Below, piece after piece: positions 1 through 12,056 of a stretch of 64,000 nucleotides of DNA. Origin of the DNA: Apium graveolens (taxonomy: Eukaryota > Streptophyta > Magnoliopsida > Apiales > Apiaceae). Below the pieces are notes generated by a model that saw nothing but the letters and a program-made list of their open reading frames with translations, was not told the origin of the DNA and ran no database searches. The position numbers and the translations under genes were made by a program. The stretch covers positions 238,046,201 to 238,110,200 of the forward strand of contig NC_133649.1 in NCBI RefSeq assembly GCF_009905375.1, in the 5' to 3' direction. Each line of letters begins with the position of its first letter. The first letter of the stretch is position 1.

Positions 1-2916
1 TTGTACTTTTCCTGTCTATTTTGCAACCTGCATAGTCTACATCTGAGTAGCCAATTAGATCAAAACCAGACTCTCTAGGGTACCAAATTCCTAGATTTGG
101 AGTCCCCTTGAGATATCTGAAAATTCTTTTAATAGCTACTAAGTGAGATTCTTTAGGGTCAGCTTGAAATCTAGCACAGAGACATGTAGAAAACATTATA
201 TCTGGTCTACTGACAGTTAAATATAAAAGTGAACCAACCATGCCTCTATAACTTGTAATGTCCACAGACCTTTCAGTCTTATTTAATTCAAGTTTGGTGG
301 CAGTGGCCATGGGAGTTTTTGCAGATGAACATTCTATTAAGTCAAACTTCTTTAAAAGATCATAAATATATTTAGTTTGACTAATGAAAATTCCATCACT
401 AACTTGTTTAACTTGTAAACCAAGAAAATAGGTTAGTTCTCCCATCATGCTTATTTCATAATTACTTTGCATTAGCTTAGCAAACTTTTTACAAAGCTTA
501 TCATCCGTAGATCCAAATATTATGTCATCTACATAAATTTGAACAAGTATACTAGAGCCATTAACATTCCTAAAGAAGAGAGTTTTATCAACAGTACCTC
601 TAGTGAAGTGATTCTCCAAAAGGAATTTTGATAAGGTTTCATACCAGGCTCTAGGTGCTTGCTTCAGTCCATAGAGTGCTTTCAACAGATAATACACATA
701 GTCTGGAAAATTTGGATCTTCAAACCCTGGAGGTTGACTTACATAAACTTCTTCCTCCAATTTCCCATTTAGAAATGCACTCTTGACATCCATTTGATAG
801 ACTTTGAAATTGGCATGGGCTGCATAGGCTAGAAAAATTCTGATGGCTTCAAGTCTTGCAACAGGAGCATATGTCTCATCAAAATCTATTCCCTCTTGTT
901 GAGAATAGCCTTTAGCAACCAATCTGGCTTTATTCCTTATGACAATGCCATTCTCATCCATCTTGTTTCTGAATACCCATTTTGTGTCAATAGGACTCTT
1001 GTTCTTTGGTTTGGGTACCAGCTTCCAAACTTTGTTTCTCTCAAATTGGTTCAGCTCTTCCTGCATAGCTAATATCCAATCTGGATCCAATAAAGCTTCT
1101 TCCACTTTCTTAGGTTCCTCCTGAGATAGAAAACTACTATACAGACATTCATCTTGAGTAGCTTTTCTTGTTTGCACTTTAGATGATGCATCACCAATGA
1201 TCAGTTCAAAGGGATGATTCTTGGTCCATTTCCTTGGAGGTGGAAGATATACTCTAGATGAGGTGGCCTCAGTATTGTCATGATGTGAGACAGAGTGTTG
1301 ATTAGTTGAAACTCCCCCTGAGTTGTTGGTCCTTTGCAGGGAACTTGGAGTTCTATCAACTGATGATGTAAATCGATTATCCTTTGATGAACTATGATCA
1401 ACGGATGCTTCATTTTGTACTTCAACGGATGATGCATTATATCTTTCAACAGATACTGCATTGCCTCTATCAACGGATGCAGAATTTTGTGCATTATCCA
1501 AGGGCATGTTTTGAATCCCTTTTGAAGTGTCATCTCCATCAGTCTCCTCTTCACTATCATCACAATATATCTCAATGTTATCAAATTTGAGTCTCTCATG
1601 GTGTCCCTCATCTGTTAGTCCATCAATCTTTTTATCATCAAACACAACATGCACAGATTCCATAACAATGTTGGTTCTTAGATTGTAGACCCTATAAGAT
1701 TTTCCAGCTGAGTAACCAACAAATATCCCTTCATCAGCCTTTGCATCAAACTTCCCTTTATGGTCAGATTGATTTCTCAGTATAAAGCATTTACATCCAA
1801 AGACATGAAGAAAGTTTAGAGTTGGTTTTCTTCTCTTGAACAACTGATAAGGAGTCATGCCTTTAGCTTGATTGATCAAAGAAATATTCTGAGTGTAGCA
1901 GGCACAATTAACAGCTTCAACCCAGAAATATGTTGGTAACTTTGATTCTTCAAGCATTGTTCTAGCAGCCTCAATTAAAGATCTATTCTTTCTTTCAACT
2001 ACCCCATTTTGCTGAGGTGTTCTTGGAGCTGAGAACTCATGCATGATTCCATTTTCTTCACAGAACAGCCTCATTGTCAAATTCTTGAACTCAGTTCCAT
2101 TGTCACTCCTGATATTCCTAACCTTCAAGTCAGGATGATTATTGACTTGCCTGATGTGATTGATAATGATTTCACTTGCTTCATCCTTTGATCCAAGAAA
2201 ATAGACCCATGAAAACTTTGAGAAATCATCTACAATCACTAAGCAATATTTTTTTCTTGCAATTGACAATACATTGACTGGTCCAAACAAATCCATATGT
2301 AGCAGCTGTAATGGTTCATCAATCGTTGTTTCAAGCTTCTTTTTGAATGATGCTTTCCTTTGTTTGCCTTTCTGAAAAGCATCACACAAACCATCCCTTG
2401 AGAATTCAACAAGAGGAATTCCTCTAACTAAGTCCTTTTTGACTAGATCATTCATTGTCTTGAAATTCAAATGAGATAGCTTCTTGTGTCATAGCCAACT
2501 TTCAACTGGACTTGCTTTGCTGAAGAGACAAGTAATAGATTCTGCATCAGTAGAGTTGAAGTCAGCTAAGTACACATTTCCTTTTCTAACTCCAGTTAGA
2601 ACCACTTTGTTGTCTTTCTTACTGGTGACAACACAGGCTTCAGAATTGAAGGAAATTGTATTCCCTCTATCACATAGTTGACTGATGCTCAGTAAGTTGT
2701 GCTTAAGACCATCAACTAATGCAACTTCATCAATGATGACATTCCTTGTTGAAATCAAGCCATATCCCATAGTAAACCCTTTGCTGTCATCTCCAAAGGT
2801 TATGCTAGGGCCAGCTCTCTTCTTAAACTCTGTGAGCAGGGAGAAATCTCCTGTCATGTGTCTTGAACAGCCACTGTCCAAGTACCATAGATTTCTTCTG
2901 TTTCCCTGCACACCAT
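1..2916 (-). pseudogene. pol: Copia pol (protease, integrase, RT, start of RNase H), one premature stop
   Basis: The frame opens after a TGA near 2917 and stays open to the window edge except for one TGA at 2489-2491. Visible in order: aspartic protease motif DSGCSRHMTGD (about 2870-2830); GAG-pre-integrase region around 2510-2440, where the stop falls exactly where the family has Trp in [12 protein letters not shown], so TGG to TGA; integrase core with [28 protein letters not shown] and [16 protein letters not shown] (about 2300-1980); a Ser/Glu-rich linker (about 1560-1200); RT with [33 protein letters not shown] and YVDD (YVDD at about 520-535); and the first RNase H motif YSDVDYAG at about 50-25. 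Pol is in another frame than gag, and the overlap holds stops in both frames, so pol would need recoding or is separated by decay. Confidence 0.9.
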
Positions 2917-2924
2917 AAAATCAA

Positions 2925-5339
2925 TCAAGTTGATTTTGGTACCCAAGTTTCCTTGGGTCCATTCATGTTAGCCTTTCTCCTAGACTTCATTCCTCCTGCA
3001 TCTTTAGACTTAGGTAACTTTGAGTCAACCTTGATCTTAGATGTAGTTGGTTGAGGTGTAGGGTTAGTCACAGAATCATTTAGCACATTTGGAATTTGAT
3101 AAGGCATGGATTGTGCAAACATGTTATTCCACATAGGCATATTGTATGGCATTTGAGGCATACTAAATGCAGCAAGATAAGGATTGTTAAAATATGGCAT
3201 GTTTGCAAAATCTGCATAAGGATTCTGTTGAGACATAACAGGCATAGCATGCAGAGGTGATGCAGACATATTAGGCATGGAAGAGGGTACAGGTATGGGA
3301 GTTTTCTTAATGGATTTGCAATTAGCATATAGATGATTAACACTATTACAATGCACACAGCTTTTTCTAGGAGCATACTTATCAGGTGTGTAATTGTTAT
3401 GTTTGTTAACCCCTACCTTCCCATTTCTATTAGATTTCCTTTTAGTTTCCTTTTTATCCTCAACCACTTTGAGCCTATTCTTTAACTGTTCTAAGGTCAT
3501 GTGTCCTATATTCACCTTACTGAAATCTTTGGATGTGCTTGCTTCTTCTTTGACAAAGTTCTTGGAAGTTGAACCAAACTTTTTGTTGAGTTTCTTTAGA
3601 TTTTCACTTTTAGAAACATCTGCCTGTTTTAATTGAGGAACCTTCAACGGATGCTCCTTTTCTTCCTTCAACGGATAATTTTCATCATCCGTTGATTCCA
3701 CATCCGTTGACAACCCATCAATTAATTCCATTTTCTTTTTGTTTTTATCCCAGGCAGTCTCACAAAATGATTCAATTCCTTGGACCTTGACAATTTGAGC
3801 ACTAACATCCCTAGATGTCTTCCCGACTTTAATCACCTCTTGCTCTCTCTCTAATTGATTAGAAAGTATTTCTACTTTCTTAACAGATTCAGCTAGTTCA
3901 TTTTCAACAGATATACAATGTAGCTTAGTTTTCTCTAGGTCAATCAACTTATCTTCTAACACACCATTTCTATTACTTAAGAACAGATTGTTCTCTTTAA
4001 TCCTACTATTTTCTTTAGCAAGAGATTTAAGAGACACACGCAAGTGATACAATTCAGTAGACATGTCATTAAAAGCATCATTGCACTCTTCTTTAGTAAG
4101 CTGTGTTAAATCAGTAGTGATTACCTGGTTGCTTGATGAACTAACTTCATTTTCCTCAGAATCAGCCATGAGAGCCAAGTTGACATATTCCACATCTTCA
4201 TCCTCTTCTTCTCCATCAGCTGCCCAATCTTTTTCTTGAGTAATGAAAGCTTTCTCCTTTTGCTTGAGCAGATCAAAATATTTCTTTTTGTAATCTACTT
4301 AGTCAAATTTCTTCTTTTCAGTAGTTGGCTTTCTGCACTCACTTACAAAGTGTCCACTTATACCACAATTGAAACACTTGAACTTGGATTTGTCCACCAT
4401 GTTCTTATGAGGTTTAGTGGCTCTAGTGTTTTTCTTAAATTTCATCTTTGCAAATCTTCTGGACAGAAATGCAAGATGCTCATCAATACCATCAGAGTCA
4501 TCTTGACTGGAGTTATCTTCATTCTCAGCAACTTGCTCCTTACCCTTGCTTGATTCTGATTTGCTTGTGCCATTTTTGGAGTTTAATGTTGATCTCACAG
4601 TTTCTTGTCTGCATTCTTTCTCATTTTCAGCTACCAAGGCAACTGAACCTCCTTTCTTTCTTCCCTTCTCCAATACCTCATCCTGTTCCAGCTCTAGTTC
4701 ATAAGTCTTCAAGATTCCATATAATCTTTCAAGAGTGAAGTCCTTATAATCTTGAGAGTTTCTCAAGGAGACAGTCATGGGTTTCCATTCCTTTGGCAAG
4801 GATCTTAAAAATTTAAGATTTGAATCCTTCACATGGTACACTCTACCATACAGCTTCAGTCCATTCAACAGCTTTTGGAATCTATTGAATGTGTGATTTA
4901 AAGATTCATTTTCTTCAAAATGAAAATACTCATACTGTTGAATGAGAAGCTGCATTTTGTTTTCTTTTACTTGTTCTGTACCTTCACACAGTAGCTGAAC
5001 TGTGTCCCAAACCTCTTTGGCAGTTGTGCAATTTATCACATTATCAAACATATCCTTGTCAAGACCATTAAACAAAATGTTCATAGCCTTCTTATCCTTG
5101 TGGACTTCTTCTGTGTCTTCCAATGTCCATTCTGCTCTAGGTTTTGGAATGGATTGACCAACAACAATTGTGGCAGTAGCAACTGTGGCTACTTTGTGGG
5201 GAATGTGAGGACCATTCTCAATGCAGTTTACATAACCTTCATCTTGGGAGAGTAGATGAAGGTACATTTTCACCTTCCAATGGTGATAACTGTCTTTGTC
5301 AAGAACTGGGATTTTTACTCCAATATCCTTCTTACTCAT
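2925..5339 (-). pseudogene. gag: Copia gag, one in-frame stop
   Basis: ATG at 5339-5337 begins MSKKDIGVKIPVLDKDSYHHW, a UBN2-type plant Copia gag start. The frame runs about 345 codons to a CCHC zinc knuckle CFNCGISGHFVSEC (about 4370-4330), which binds genomic RNA in this family. A TAA at 4299-4301 interrupts it where relatives have Tyr (KFDYVDYKKK); past the stop the same frame is open to 2925. The downstream part has a long charged coiled-coil stretch (about 4130-3800), a Lys-rich segment and a second Cys/His cluster CVHCNSVNHLYANC near 3360-3320, followed by a Met/Pro/Asn-rich tail ending WVPKST. Total length of about 800 codons is long for Copia but usual for Sireviruses. The segment at 3640-3710 contains four copies of the 9-mer motif described for the LTR. 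Confidence 0.88.
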
Positions 5340-5386
5340 CTTTGTTAGTTTCCAAGAACTTTAAACTCTTTGTATGTCAAGAGCCT

Positions 5387-5398
5387 GCTCTGATACCA
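5387..5398 (-). other. Primer binding site, initiator tRNA-Met (element L)
   Basis: Minus strand reads TGGTATCAGAGC two bases inside the LTR end at 5401. This is the sequence complementary to the 3' end of plant initiator tRNA-Met used by most Copia and Gypsy elements. Confidence 0.93.
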
Positions 5399-5400
5399 AT

Positions 5401-6456
5401 TGTTATTCCTAGTGAACTAACAATGAGATTTACAGAAGGGGGGTTGAATGTAAATCTCAAAACTTTTTCAAGTTTTGAGCAGTTTCAAAGGCTGTGTGTT
5501 TAAGATAAACAAGTGTGTGAATTGCTTTAAGCTAATACAGACAGATATATATTCAAGCACAAAAGTACAGAACACAACAGACCTTAAAAACTTTTCTGGT
5601 GGATTTGTTATTCCACCAGAGATGGTATTTCAGAAAATCTGTGATTCAAGAAGTTGATCACAGCTGCATCCTAGTACAAACTAGATAATTTTTCTCAAGA
5701 TTTTTCTAAACAGCTCTGGAAAAATTCTTTCTAATTACTAGCTGCTACTTGGTTTATATAACACCAAGTTTACAAGTGAAGACAAAGATAAAAAGTACAA
5801 TAATAAAATAAGTTCTCCACTTGTTTCTTCTCCATTTTACTCCAGTGCATTGTTGACTATTGCCTCTTTATGCTAGAGTAGAACGGCTGCTTTTTCTGAT
5901 GTTCCTGAAATAGGCTACCACATCTCAGTTGTCTCTGTCAACCCATGTGCCTCTGTTTATAGGTACAACTACCTCTTGTCAACTGCTATTTAACAGAACA
6001 TCCGTTGAAGCCTTCATCCGTTGATGGCTTTATCCGTTGATGTGTTAGCAGTTGAAGCTCTATCCGTTGATGCACTCATCCGTTGAAGGATGTTATCCGT
6101 TGAAGCTTTAGAGACATCCGTTGAAGCTTTGTTTCTCATCCGTTGAAGGTCTTTAAGTTATCCGTTGACACCATTTCATTTATACAAAATTACAAGGCAT
6201 GAAATATTTACAATTGACCTTCCTATCTGCATATCCTTCAGTAGTCAACATGACTTATAATTTCCCTCAACATTTAAGAATTATATCTCAAATTCAGAGA
6301 CTGAAATGTGCTACAACACTAGACTTATTTCTAAGTAAAGCTACACCATCAACGGATAGCCAAAGTGGTCTTATCCGTTGAGGCTACAAACACTATATTT
6401 CTACTTAAGTGTTTTGTTAAACATATCATCAAACTAATGCACATATATTCCTAACA
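5401..6456 (-). repeat. 5' LTR of element L (1056 bp)
   Basis: On the minus strand it starts TGTTAGGAATATATGTGC (6456 downward) and ends GAATAACA at 5401, next to the primer site. TG...CA termini are canonical. It contains the Sirevirus-like box AGAAGGGGGGTTGAATG (plus strand, 5434-5450) near the end adjoining the primer site, and a cluster of ATCCGTTGA motifs in the outer half. Small ORFs here (for example 5475-5657 and 6199-6381) have no recognisable product. Confidence 0.9.
6000..6381 (+). repeat. Dispersed ATCCGTTGA 9-mer array in the LTR of L
   Basis: Exact ATCCGTTGA occurs on the plus strand at 6000, 6016, 6032, 6062, 6078, 6095, 6116, 6138, 6160 and 6373, and inverted (TCAACGGAT) at 6349. 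Spacing is irregular at 16-30 bp in the main block. Most copies are followed by AG, TG or CA. The same 9-mer recurs seven more times inside gag and pol of the same element (1398, 1422, 1470, 3644, 3668 inverted; 3687, 3702 direct). I do not see it exactly elsewhere in the window. Function unknown; it could be a regulatory protein site or an RNA element. Confidence 0.85.
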
Positions 6457-8314
6457 AATACGTATACTCGTCATTGTATGAAATTAGGGTTATTGGTTTT
6501 GGCAAAACGTTTCACTACAACATACAATCAGGTTTTAAATAAAACATACGTATGTGTATTTACTTATACTCACTCGATGTCCCGATAATCCTCGGATACG
6601 CTCTTGTATTTCCGTAGTTTGATTTCTTGAAAATCGGGCAGCACTTCCTTTATTTATCGGACTAACCCGTCGAAGCAATTGGACGTCAATCAACCACTCA
6701 AATAATCCAATCATTACAGTTCATAATCCACAATCTGCAATTCACAGCTCAATATGACTTTTAAAACTAAATAGTAATTTTCGTTCCGAAAATAATCATA
6801 CGAACTATTTTATTTATTCTGTAAGTTTAGGACTCAGAACGTATCATCACGGTCCACAGTCGGCTCGCCGAGGCTCATCGCCGACGGCGTTAAAATTCGC
6901 GGGTACCCGATTATTCCGGGTTTCCGTCACAAATTCCACCGATTAAATATCGATTATCTGTACAAAGTGAATTTATTTCATTAAAATAACAATGAATTTT
7001 CCTGTAGAAAATTAAAAACTAAATCAATACTCGCATGAACAACCGGAATAAGCGAACGGGGGAAAAACAGAGTAACAGCTGAGCAGAAACATCACCCAGA
7101 CAACGTCACTGATGCACACATAACACGTATAAATATGTATACACGTATGTATCCAAGGAAGCAACTAGAAAAGAAAACAGCAGCAAGAAGGGAAAGGAAG
7201 AATCGGCGGCGACCACTCACCGGAAAGAGGGAAAACGGCGACCGTGCCGGAAAATGAAATCAGAGAGGAGGAATTACAGAAAGACGGAGAGAGGAATAGA
7301 GACGAAAGGGATGCTACGAGAGAGAAGAGAGGCGGCAATTTGAGAGCCGAGAAAGAGATTCAGGCGAGAAGAAGTAGTAAAGAAAAGAACAGGGCCAATT
7401 GTGGTTATTTTGTTTTTTGTTTTTAATTCTTCTAAGCCCAAAACAAGCAACACGTGGTAATCACATTGCCACACTGATTTATACTATGCCACGTGTCCAC
7501 TTTTCCAACTGGGAACCCGATATTGTATCGTCTTTAATCTTTTAACAGAACAACTTGCGAATGAAAATTAATCCAAATGATCCCAAAATATTCTTAAAAT
7601 TTCATAAATATCCCAAAACTAATAAAATAAGGTTTTCATAATTTTTAAAACATTTTTGAAACATAACTCGTACCCGTATTTAACAATTAACGATCCGAGC
7701 TATACTTAAAACAAATTCAGAAAATTACGAAAATAATCTTAAAATATTACAAATATCCCAAAGTTTACAAAAACATAAATTTCGTAATTTTAAAATAATT
7801 TCTGAAATACAGTTTATACCCGCTTTTAGCAATTAAACGAATCGACACGCCGGTGAAATTAATCCCGAAAATTTCCAACATAATTTTAAAATTCTCAAAA
7901 TATTTCAAACTTAAATAAATATGAGTTTCATAATTTTTGAAGAATTCTAGAATTAAATTACAGATTTTACAAGTAAACACAATTAAAAAATCATTTAAAG
8001 ATAAATAATTAATAAAATATTGATTTCTAAATTTTATAAAATCCCAAAAATAACTATTGTAACTATAGAAGCATAAAAATAATTTTAAAGACATTCCAAA
8101 TATTTATGCAATTAAATTTGCACTAAATCCACTTTTGAAATTGAAAATAATTCAAATACGACTCCATAATTAATCACACGGACAACCCAGTACACCATAA
8201 ATCACACAGTAATTAAACAACACATAGCGATCAAAACCAATACACATATTTTATTCATTTAAAAATTTCCATAATCACATATTTAAATAATTGAAAAATA
8301 CACGAGTCGTTATA
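6457..8314 (-). repeat. Gypsy LTR, family E, truncated by insertion of L
   Basis: Matches the complete family E LTR at 47685-50633 in opposite orientation: the block with CGCCGTCGGCGATGAGCCTCGGCGAGCC (about 6862-6890 here, 48974-49002 there) and the block CGGGCAGC...TATCGGGAC are shared. On the minus strand it begins TATAACGACTCG at 8314, as the other copy does, preceded by TCTTA (plus 8315-8319 TAAGA, presumed target duplication). The inner part is cut at 6456 where element L inserted, so about 1.9 of 2.95 kb is present. The purine-rich ORF at 7244-7426 and the low-complexity ORFs near 7765-8094 are not genes. Confidence 0.85.
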
Positions 8315-9519
8315 TAAGAGGCCGGGTGGCGGTCTAACACAAGGTCCTAATGCGGCCAGGGTGATGACCGGTGGGGGATTCATCCATCTACTAGTTGAAA
8401 AGGTTACTTATTGGTATTCTTGCCTGATCAGCAAGATATCAGGTTTATGCCAAAATTCTCTTCTTTCAAAATTCATTGGATATGACAACTCTATTTATAC
8501 TTGTCATGACAGAGGTTTTTAGGGAATGTATGAGATATATATATATATAGATGTATATATATATCGGGACTTAATGAAGTATCTCGTAACTTCATTTCTT
8601 TTGAATAATATTTCAAAGATTGAATTTATTCAAGTCTTATCTCATAGTCTCATCTATGTGATGAACTTTTAAAACTGATTATACCTTGAACGGTGGTAGT
8701 TCAAGTAGTATTCAGAAAAGATATAAGTATATTGGAGTATCTTGTAACTTCATCTTTTTAACTTATATCTAGTAAATGATTATCTTATATATGACAAAGA
8801 TTTTCAGAAAAATGTTAAGACAAGGTTAGATATATGAGATCACCTTGCAACGGTATCTTTATACAGTTATAGACTGGAACTCTGTGTATATTATGCATGG
8901 AAGAGGATTTCCAAAATTTTGAAAAGTATATATACATATATACTGAATATTTTGTGACTTGGTCGCTTTAAGATATCAAACTTGGTTCATATCTGCTTGA
9001 CCAAGACATTCATTAGTACTATGAGAATGCTCATATATTGTAAATCATTATACATATTATTTTGGTGGGCTTATTGCTCACCCTTTCTTTCTTCCTTCAT
9101 CACACAACAACAGATAGACAAGATATACAGGACCAAGCTCCCAATTCGTGAGCGGATAGGAAACGTTCCGCAGTTTCCTGTAGGCGTTGATGCCGTTGTA
9201 GCTGAGGTAGGAACTACCAATAGGCTAGGCTTTCAACTTTTGATGTACCAGACTTATGTATACTTTTGAATTGTAATAATTTCAGAGAATATGTAAATTT
9301 ATTCAGAAACCCTTTTGAGGTGTAATGGCTTATAATTGTGGAATAAAATGACTTGTGTTATTTTTACATATTCATCTCTGAGACTATAACTTGTGGTGTG
9401 TGTGTATATTGTGGGGTCACAGTACGCAGTAGTTGGTTGATTATTAAGATTATGTATTATTAAGGGAAATGGAACTCATGACAACCCAGATCCCCAACCC
9501 CGGATTTGGGGGTGTTACA
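8315..9519 (+). repeat. 5' LTR of old Gypsy element D, 3' portion
   Basis: Aligns over most of its length with 38746-39858 (both have GGATTCATCCATCTACTAGT, the AAGAT...CTTGTAACTTCATC stretch and the end GGGGGTGTTACA) with many small differences. The end at 9519 is followed by a Met-tRNA primer site, which makes this the 5' LTR of a plus-strand element. The first half of the LTR should lie left of the E insertion, outside the window. The ORF at 8982-9269 lies in the LTR and is not supported as a gene. Confidence 0.85.
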
Positions 9520-9523
9520 GAAA

Positions 9524-9536
9524 TGGTATCAGAGCC
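9524..9536 (+). other. Primer binding site, initiator tRNA-Met (element D)
   Basis: TGGTATCAGAGCC four bases after the LTR end at 9519. Confidence 0.92.
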
Positions 9537-10338
9537 AAGCGTTATAAACCTCAGAGATGATGCGTCGTTAAAAATGATAAGTTCACTAAGATAATAAGAA
9601 CTCTTGCCAAGTTCATAGTCGGACTACCTAACGTAGTAGTGACAGTTAAAACCCTTATGGGAACCCTTATAAATATCATGATAGTAACATAGATCGTTAT
9701 CGTATATGGTAGCGGGACTCCGAACCCTGAAGTTCAAGAGCAATAGCACGATGATGTTTTACTTTATATTGGGGATCAGATTGTGGATCCAATGGAGCAC
9801 CCTAACGAGGGACCAGATGTTCATGTTAAGGATGTAGCGGTTGAGGATGTTATCCCAGAAGGGATTATTGCTGAAGCTTCTTAATTCTCGTCTTTAATCT
9901 CTTCCATCCCTGATACCGTGGGAAATCCTGACAAGAATAAAGAAAGGGTCGTGGAGGAATTGATGACCGTGGTTAGGGCAACTACCAGAGGTAGGATTGG
10001 CCGGTTATTACCATAGGTTCATTCAAGTTTGCAAAGATAGCAACCCCTTTAACGCGGCTTACTCGTAAGACTGAGAAGTTCGAATGGACAAAGAAATGCG
10101 AGAACAACTTTTAAGAACTAAAGCAAAGATTGGTGATGACCCCTATGTTGGCGTTGCCGGATGGAAAAGCAGATTTTGTGATTTGTAGTGACGCTTCGCA
10201 TAAGGAATTAGGGTGCTTCTTATACAGCACAACAAGATAATCGCGTACGCATCAAGACAATTAATGGAATATAAATTCGATATCCCACCCATGATCTCGG
10301 GCTCACGGAAGTAGTTTTGCCCAAAATATTGGAGGCAC
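9537..10338 (+). pseudogene. Decayed Gypsy internal region of D: leader and RT/RNase H fragment
   Basis: 9537-9990 is untranslated leader or an unrecognised acidic segment with no open frame. From about 9995 three-frame reading gives broken pieces of the Gypsy RT-RNase H junction: a YYHRF relic, then T(P/R)LTRKTEKFEW, a D-G-KADFVI-SDASHKELG relic with the RNase H catalytic Asp, and QHNKIIAYASRQL (about 10225-10260), all across frameshifts and stops. Gag, protease and most of RT are missing between leader and this point, so a large internal deletion has occurred. It is cut at 10338 by element C and resumes at 17566. Confidence 0.75.
10334..10338. repeat. Target site duplication GGCAC, left copy (element C)
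   Basis: GGCAC precedes the LTR start TGAAGGG at 10339 and is repeated at 17566-17570 after the other LTR end TTTCA. Confidence 0.93.
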
Positions 10339-12042
10339 TGAAGGGTTTTTAGCACATAAATGCAGCAAAAATGTAAATATAAATCTTAAAAAAACTGAAA
10401 CCCTCCGCAGGATCCATACGAAAAATAATATTTAATTCGTAGTTCAGTATGTTTACCTTAAGAAGCTTTACGTTAATGGAAAGATGGAGGTCTTTAATAG
10501 CGATCCAAGAATGATGAGCGGAGATCCCTAGTTGCTGCTCCTCAAGTGTGAAGCACTCCACCGGTATCCACCAAGAAATCGATATAATGGAGGAGGAGGT
10601 GGAGAGAATTAGGGTTTTGTAAACTTTTTAGGTTGAGGCAAAAATAAGGTTTATAATGGTATATTTATAGGCAAAATTTTCAGCTGAAAATTTCCCATAA
10701 AATATTATTATTATTAACCCTTTATTATTCTCACTAATAATTAAAACACCTTTTAATTATTAATTCTTTTTCTAAACACTTTAGAAATAATTCTCTCCCT
10801 TGATTTAATTTCCAAAAATTAAATTCTTAATTAATAATATTAAGAACTTTTCTTAATTAATTTATAATCAATTAAATCTCATTTAATCAATTATTAAATT
10901 TGCCAATTAATTATTTTTTTTATAAATAAATAATTATCTGCCATTATTAATTAATTCCTCCACCATTAAATCATTCTCTTTTATGGTGTGACCCTGTATG
11001 TTCAATATTAAGCCGGTAGTAGAAATAAATAATAATAAAACTATTTTATCATTATTTATATAAATTCTCTAATTCATTAAATATGATTAATTAATTAATC
11101 ATATTTATTCTACATCGTGAGGGATACTTGTCAGCATATCACGACTATCCGGATAATACGAATTCACTGCTTAGAATACCAAGAACCTATTTAGTGAATA
11201 GTTACCGTACAGTTAATTCCTTCTACCCTGCAATGTCACGATTAAATACAAGTCATGGAACTTGTGTCAAGCCTATCTTATTTAATCACTTGCTTTCCCA
11301 TTCACTATGCTTAGTTCTATTTAATGTAAATTAGAAACTCCTTTCTAATTTCATTCACTCTGGCCAGAGATTCCTGAACTAGCATAAGTGGATCAGCATT
11401 GAACATTCTCTTCCTTCACTAGAAGGGGTAGATCCTTTCTTGATCATACACTATCTTCGTGTACAAATTCCTATACCCAGTAGAGCCCTTATAATTCTCC
11501 CTGGATACTAAGAATTAAACCAAAGCATAGTTCAGTATACACAAGATGACTGTGATGACCTCAAGTCTAAGGATACTTGTACAACTATCACTATATGAAC
11601 AACTGCTGACATGTGAGTAAACTCCATCAGTTGTTCAGCTGTGTGAGTCATGTTCAGTGAACTTATTCTATAATTAGCACCTATATACTAGCTATAGTGT
11701 CACCACACAAATGTCTATGAGAACAAACATCCTTCATAATGAAGCAAGCATAGTATGTACCGATCTTTGTGGATTATTAATTACCAGTTAGTAATCCTAC
11801 GACCAGGAACTATTTAAGTTTAGAGTTATCATCTTTTAGGTCTCATTATTATGATCTCATCACAATCCATAAAAAGCTTTACTCTAAACTGTGGTACATC
11901 TTATTTAAACACTTAAAATAGATAGAGCCCGTAATAAAAAACAAAACAAGTCTTTTATTAATATCAATGAAATCAAAACAGATTACATAAAAGTTATTCC
12001 TAAATCCTCATACATAATTGGACTTAGGACATATCTCTTTCA
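10339..12042 (-). repeat. 3' LTR of element C (1704 bp)
   Basis: Plus-strand ends TGAAGGGTTTTTAGCAC and CATATCTCTTTCA. Near-identical to 15867-17565. The AT-rich block 10680-10960 has many TTAATTAA-type palindromes. ORFs at 10349-10561 and 11128-11334 lie inside it, recur in part in the other LTR and are not host genes. Confidence 0.93.
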
Positions 12043-12053
12043 ATCTCCCATTT
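12043..12053 (-). other. Polypurine tract of element C
   Basis: Minus strand reads AATGGGAGATTG immediately before the 3' LTR, the site for plus-strand DNA priming. Confidence 0.8.
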
Positions 12054-12056
12054 GTA

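Larger units (their letters stand above)
1..6456 (-). mobile_element. Sirevirus-like Ty1/copia retrotransposon L, 5' part
   Basis: Read on the minus strand the order is LTR (6456-5401), Met-tRNA primer site (5398-5387), gag with one CCHC knuckle, then protease, integrase, reverse transcriptase and the start of RNase H at the window edge. Protease-integrase-RT order is diagnostic of Copia. The roughly 800-codon gag region, the GGGGGGTTGAATG box near the inner LTR end and the protease context WYLDSGCSRHMTGD suggest the Sirevirus (SIRE/Maximus) lineage. The 3' LTR and any env-like region lie outside the window. It is inserted into an LTR of family E; the 5 bases after the outer LTR end are AATAC (6457-6461), the presumed target duplication. 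Stops in gag and pol show this copy is not autonomous. Confidence 0.92.

Noticed and set aside
1201..1611. 136-codon minus-strand ORF
   Set aside because: Out-of-frame shadow of the pol linker of element L, which is open in another frame through the same bases.
6000..6381. CRISPR-like regular repeats
   Set aside because: Repeat unit is only 9 bases, spacing is irregular, orientation varies, and the DNA is plant retrotransposon sequence.
7244..7426. Charged Arg/Glu-rich 60-codon ORF
   Set aside because: Purine-rich tract in LTR E; the plus-strand E copy shows the complementary CT-rich tract and no conserved frame.
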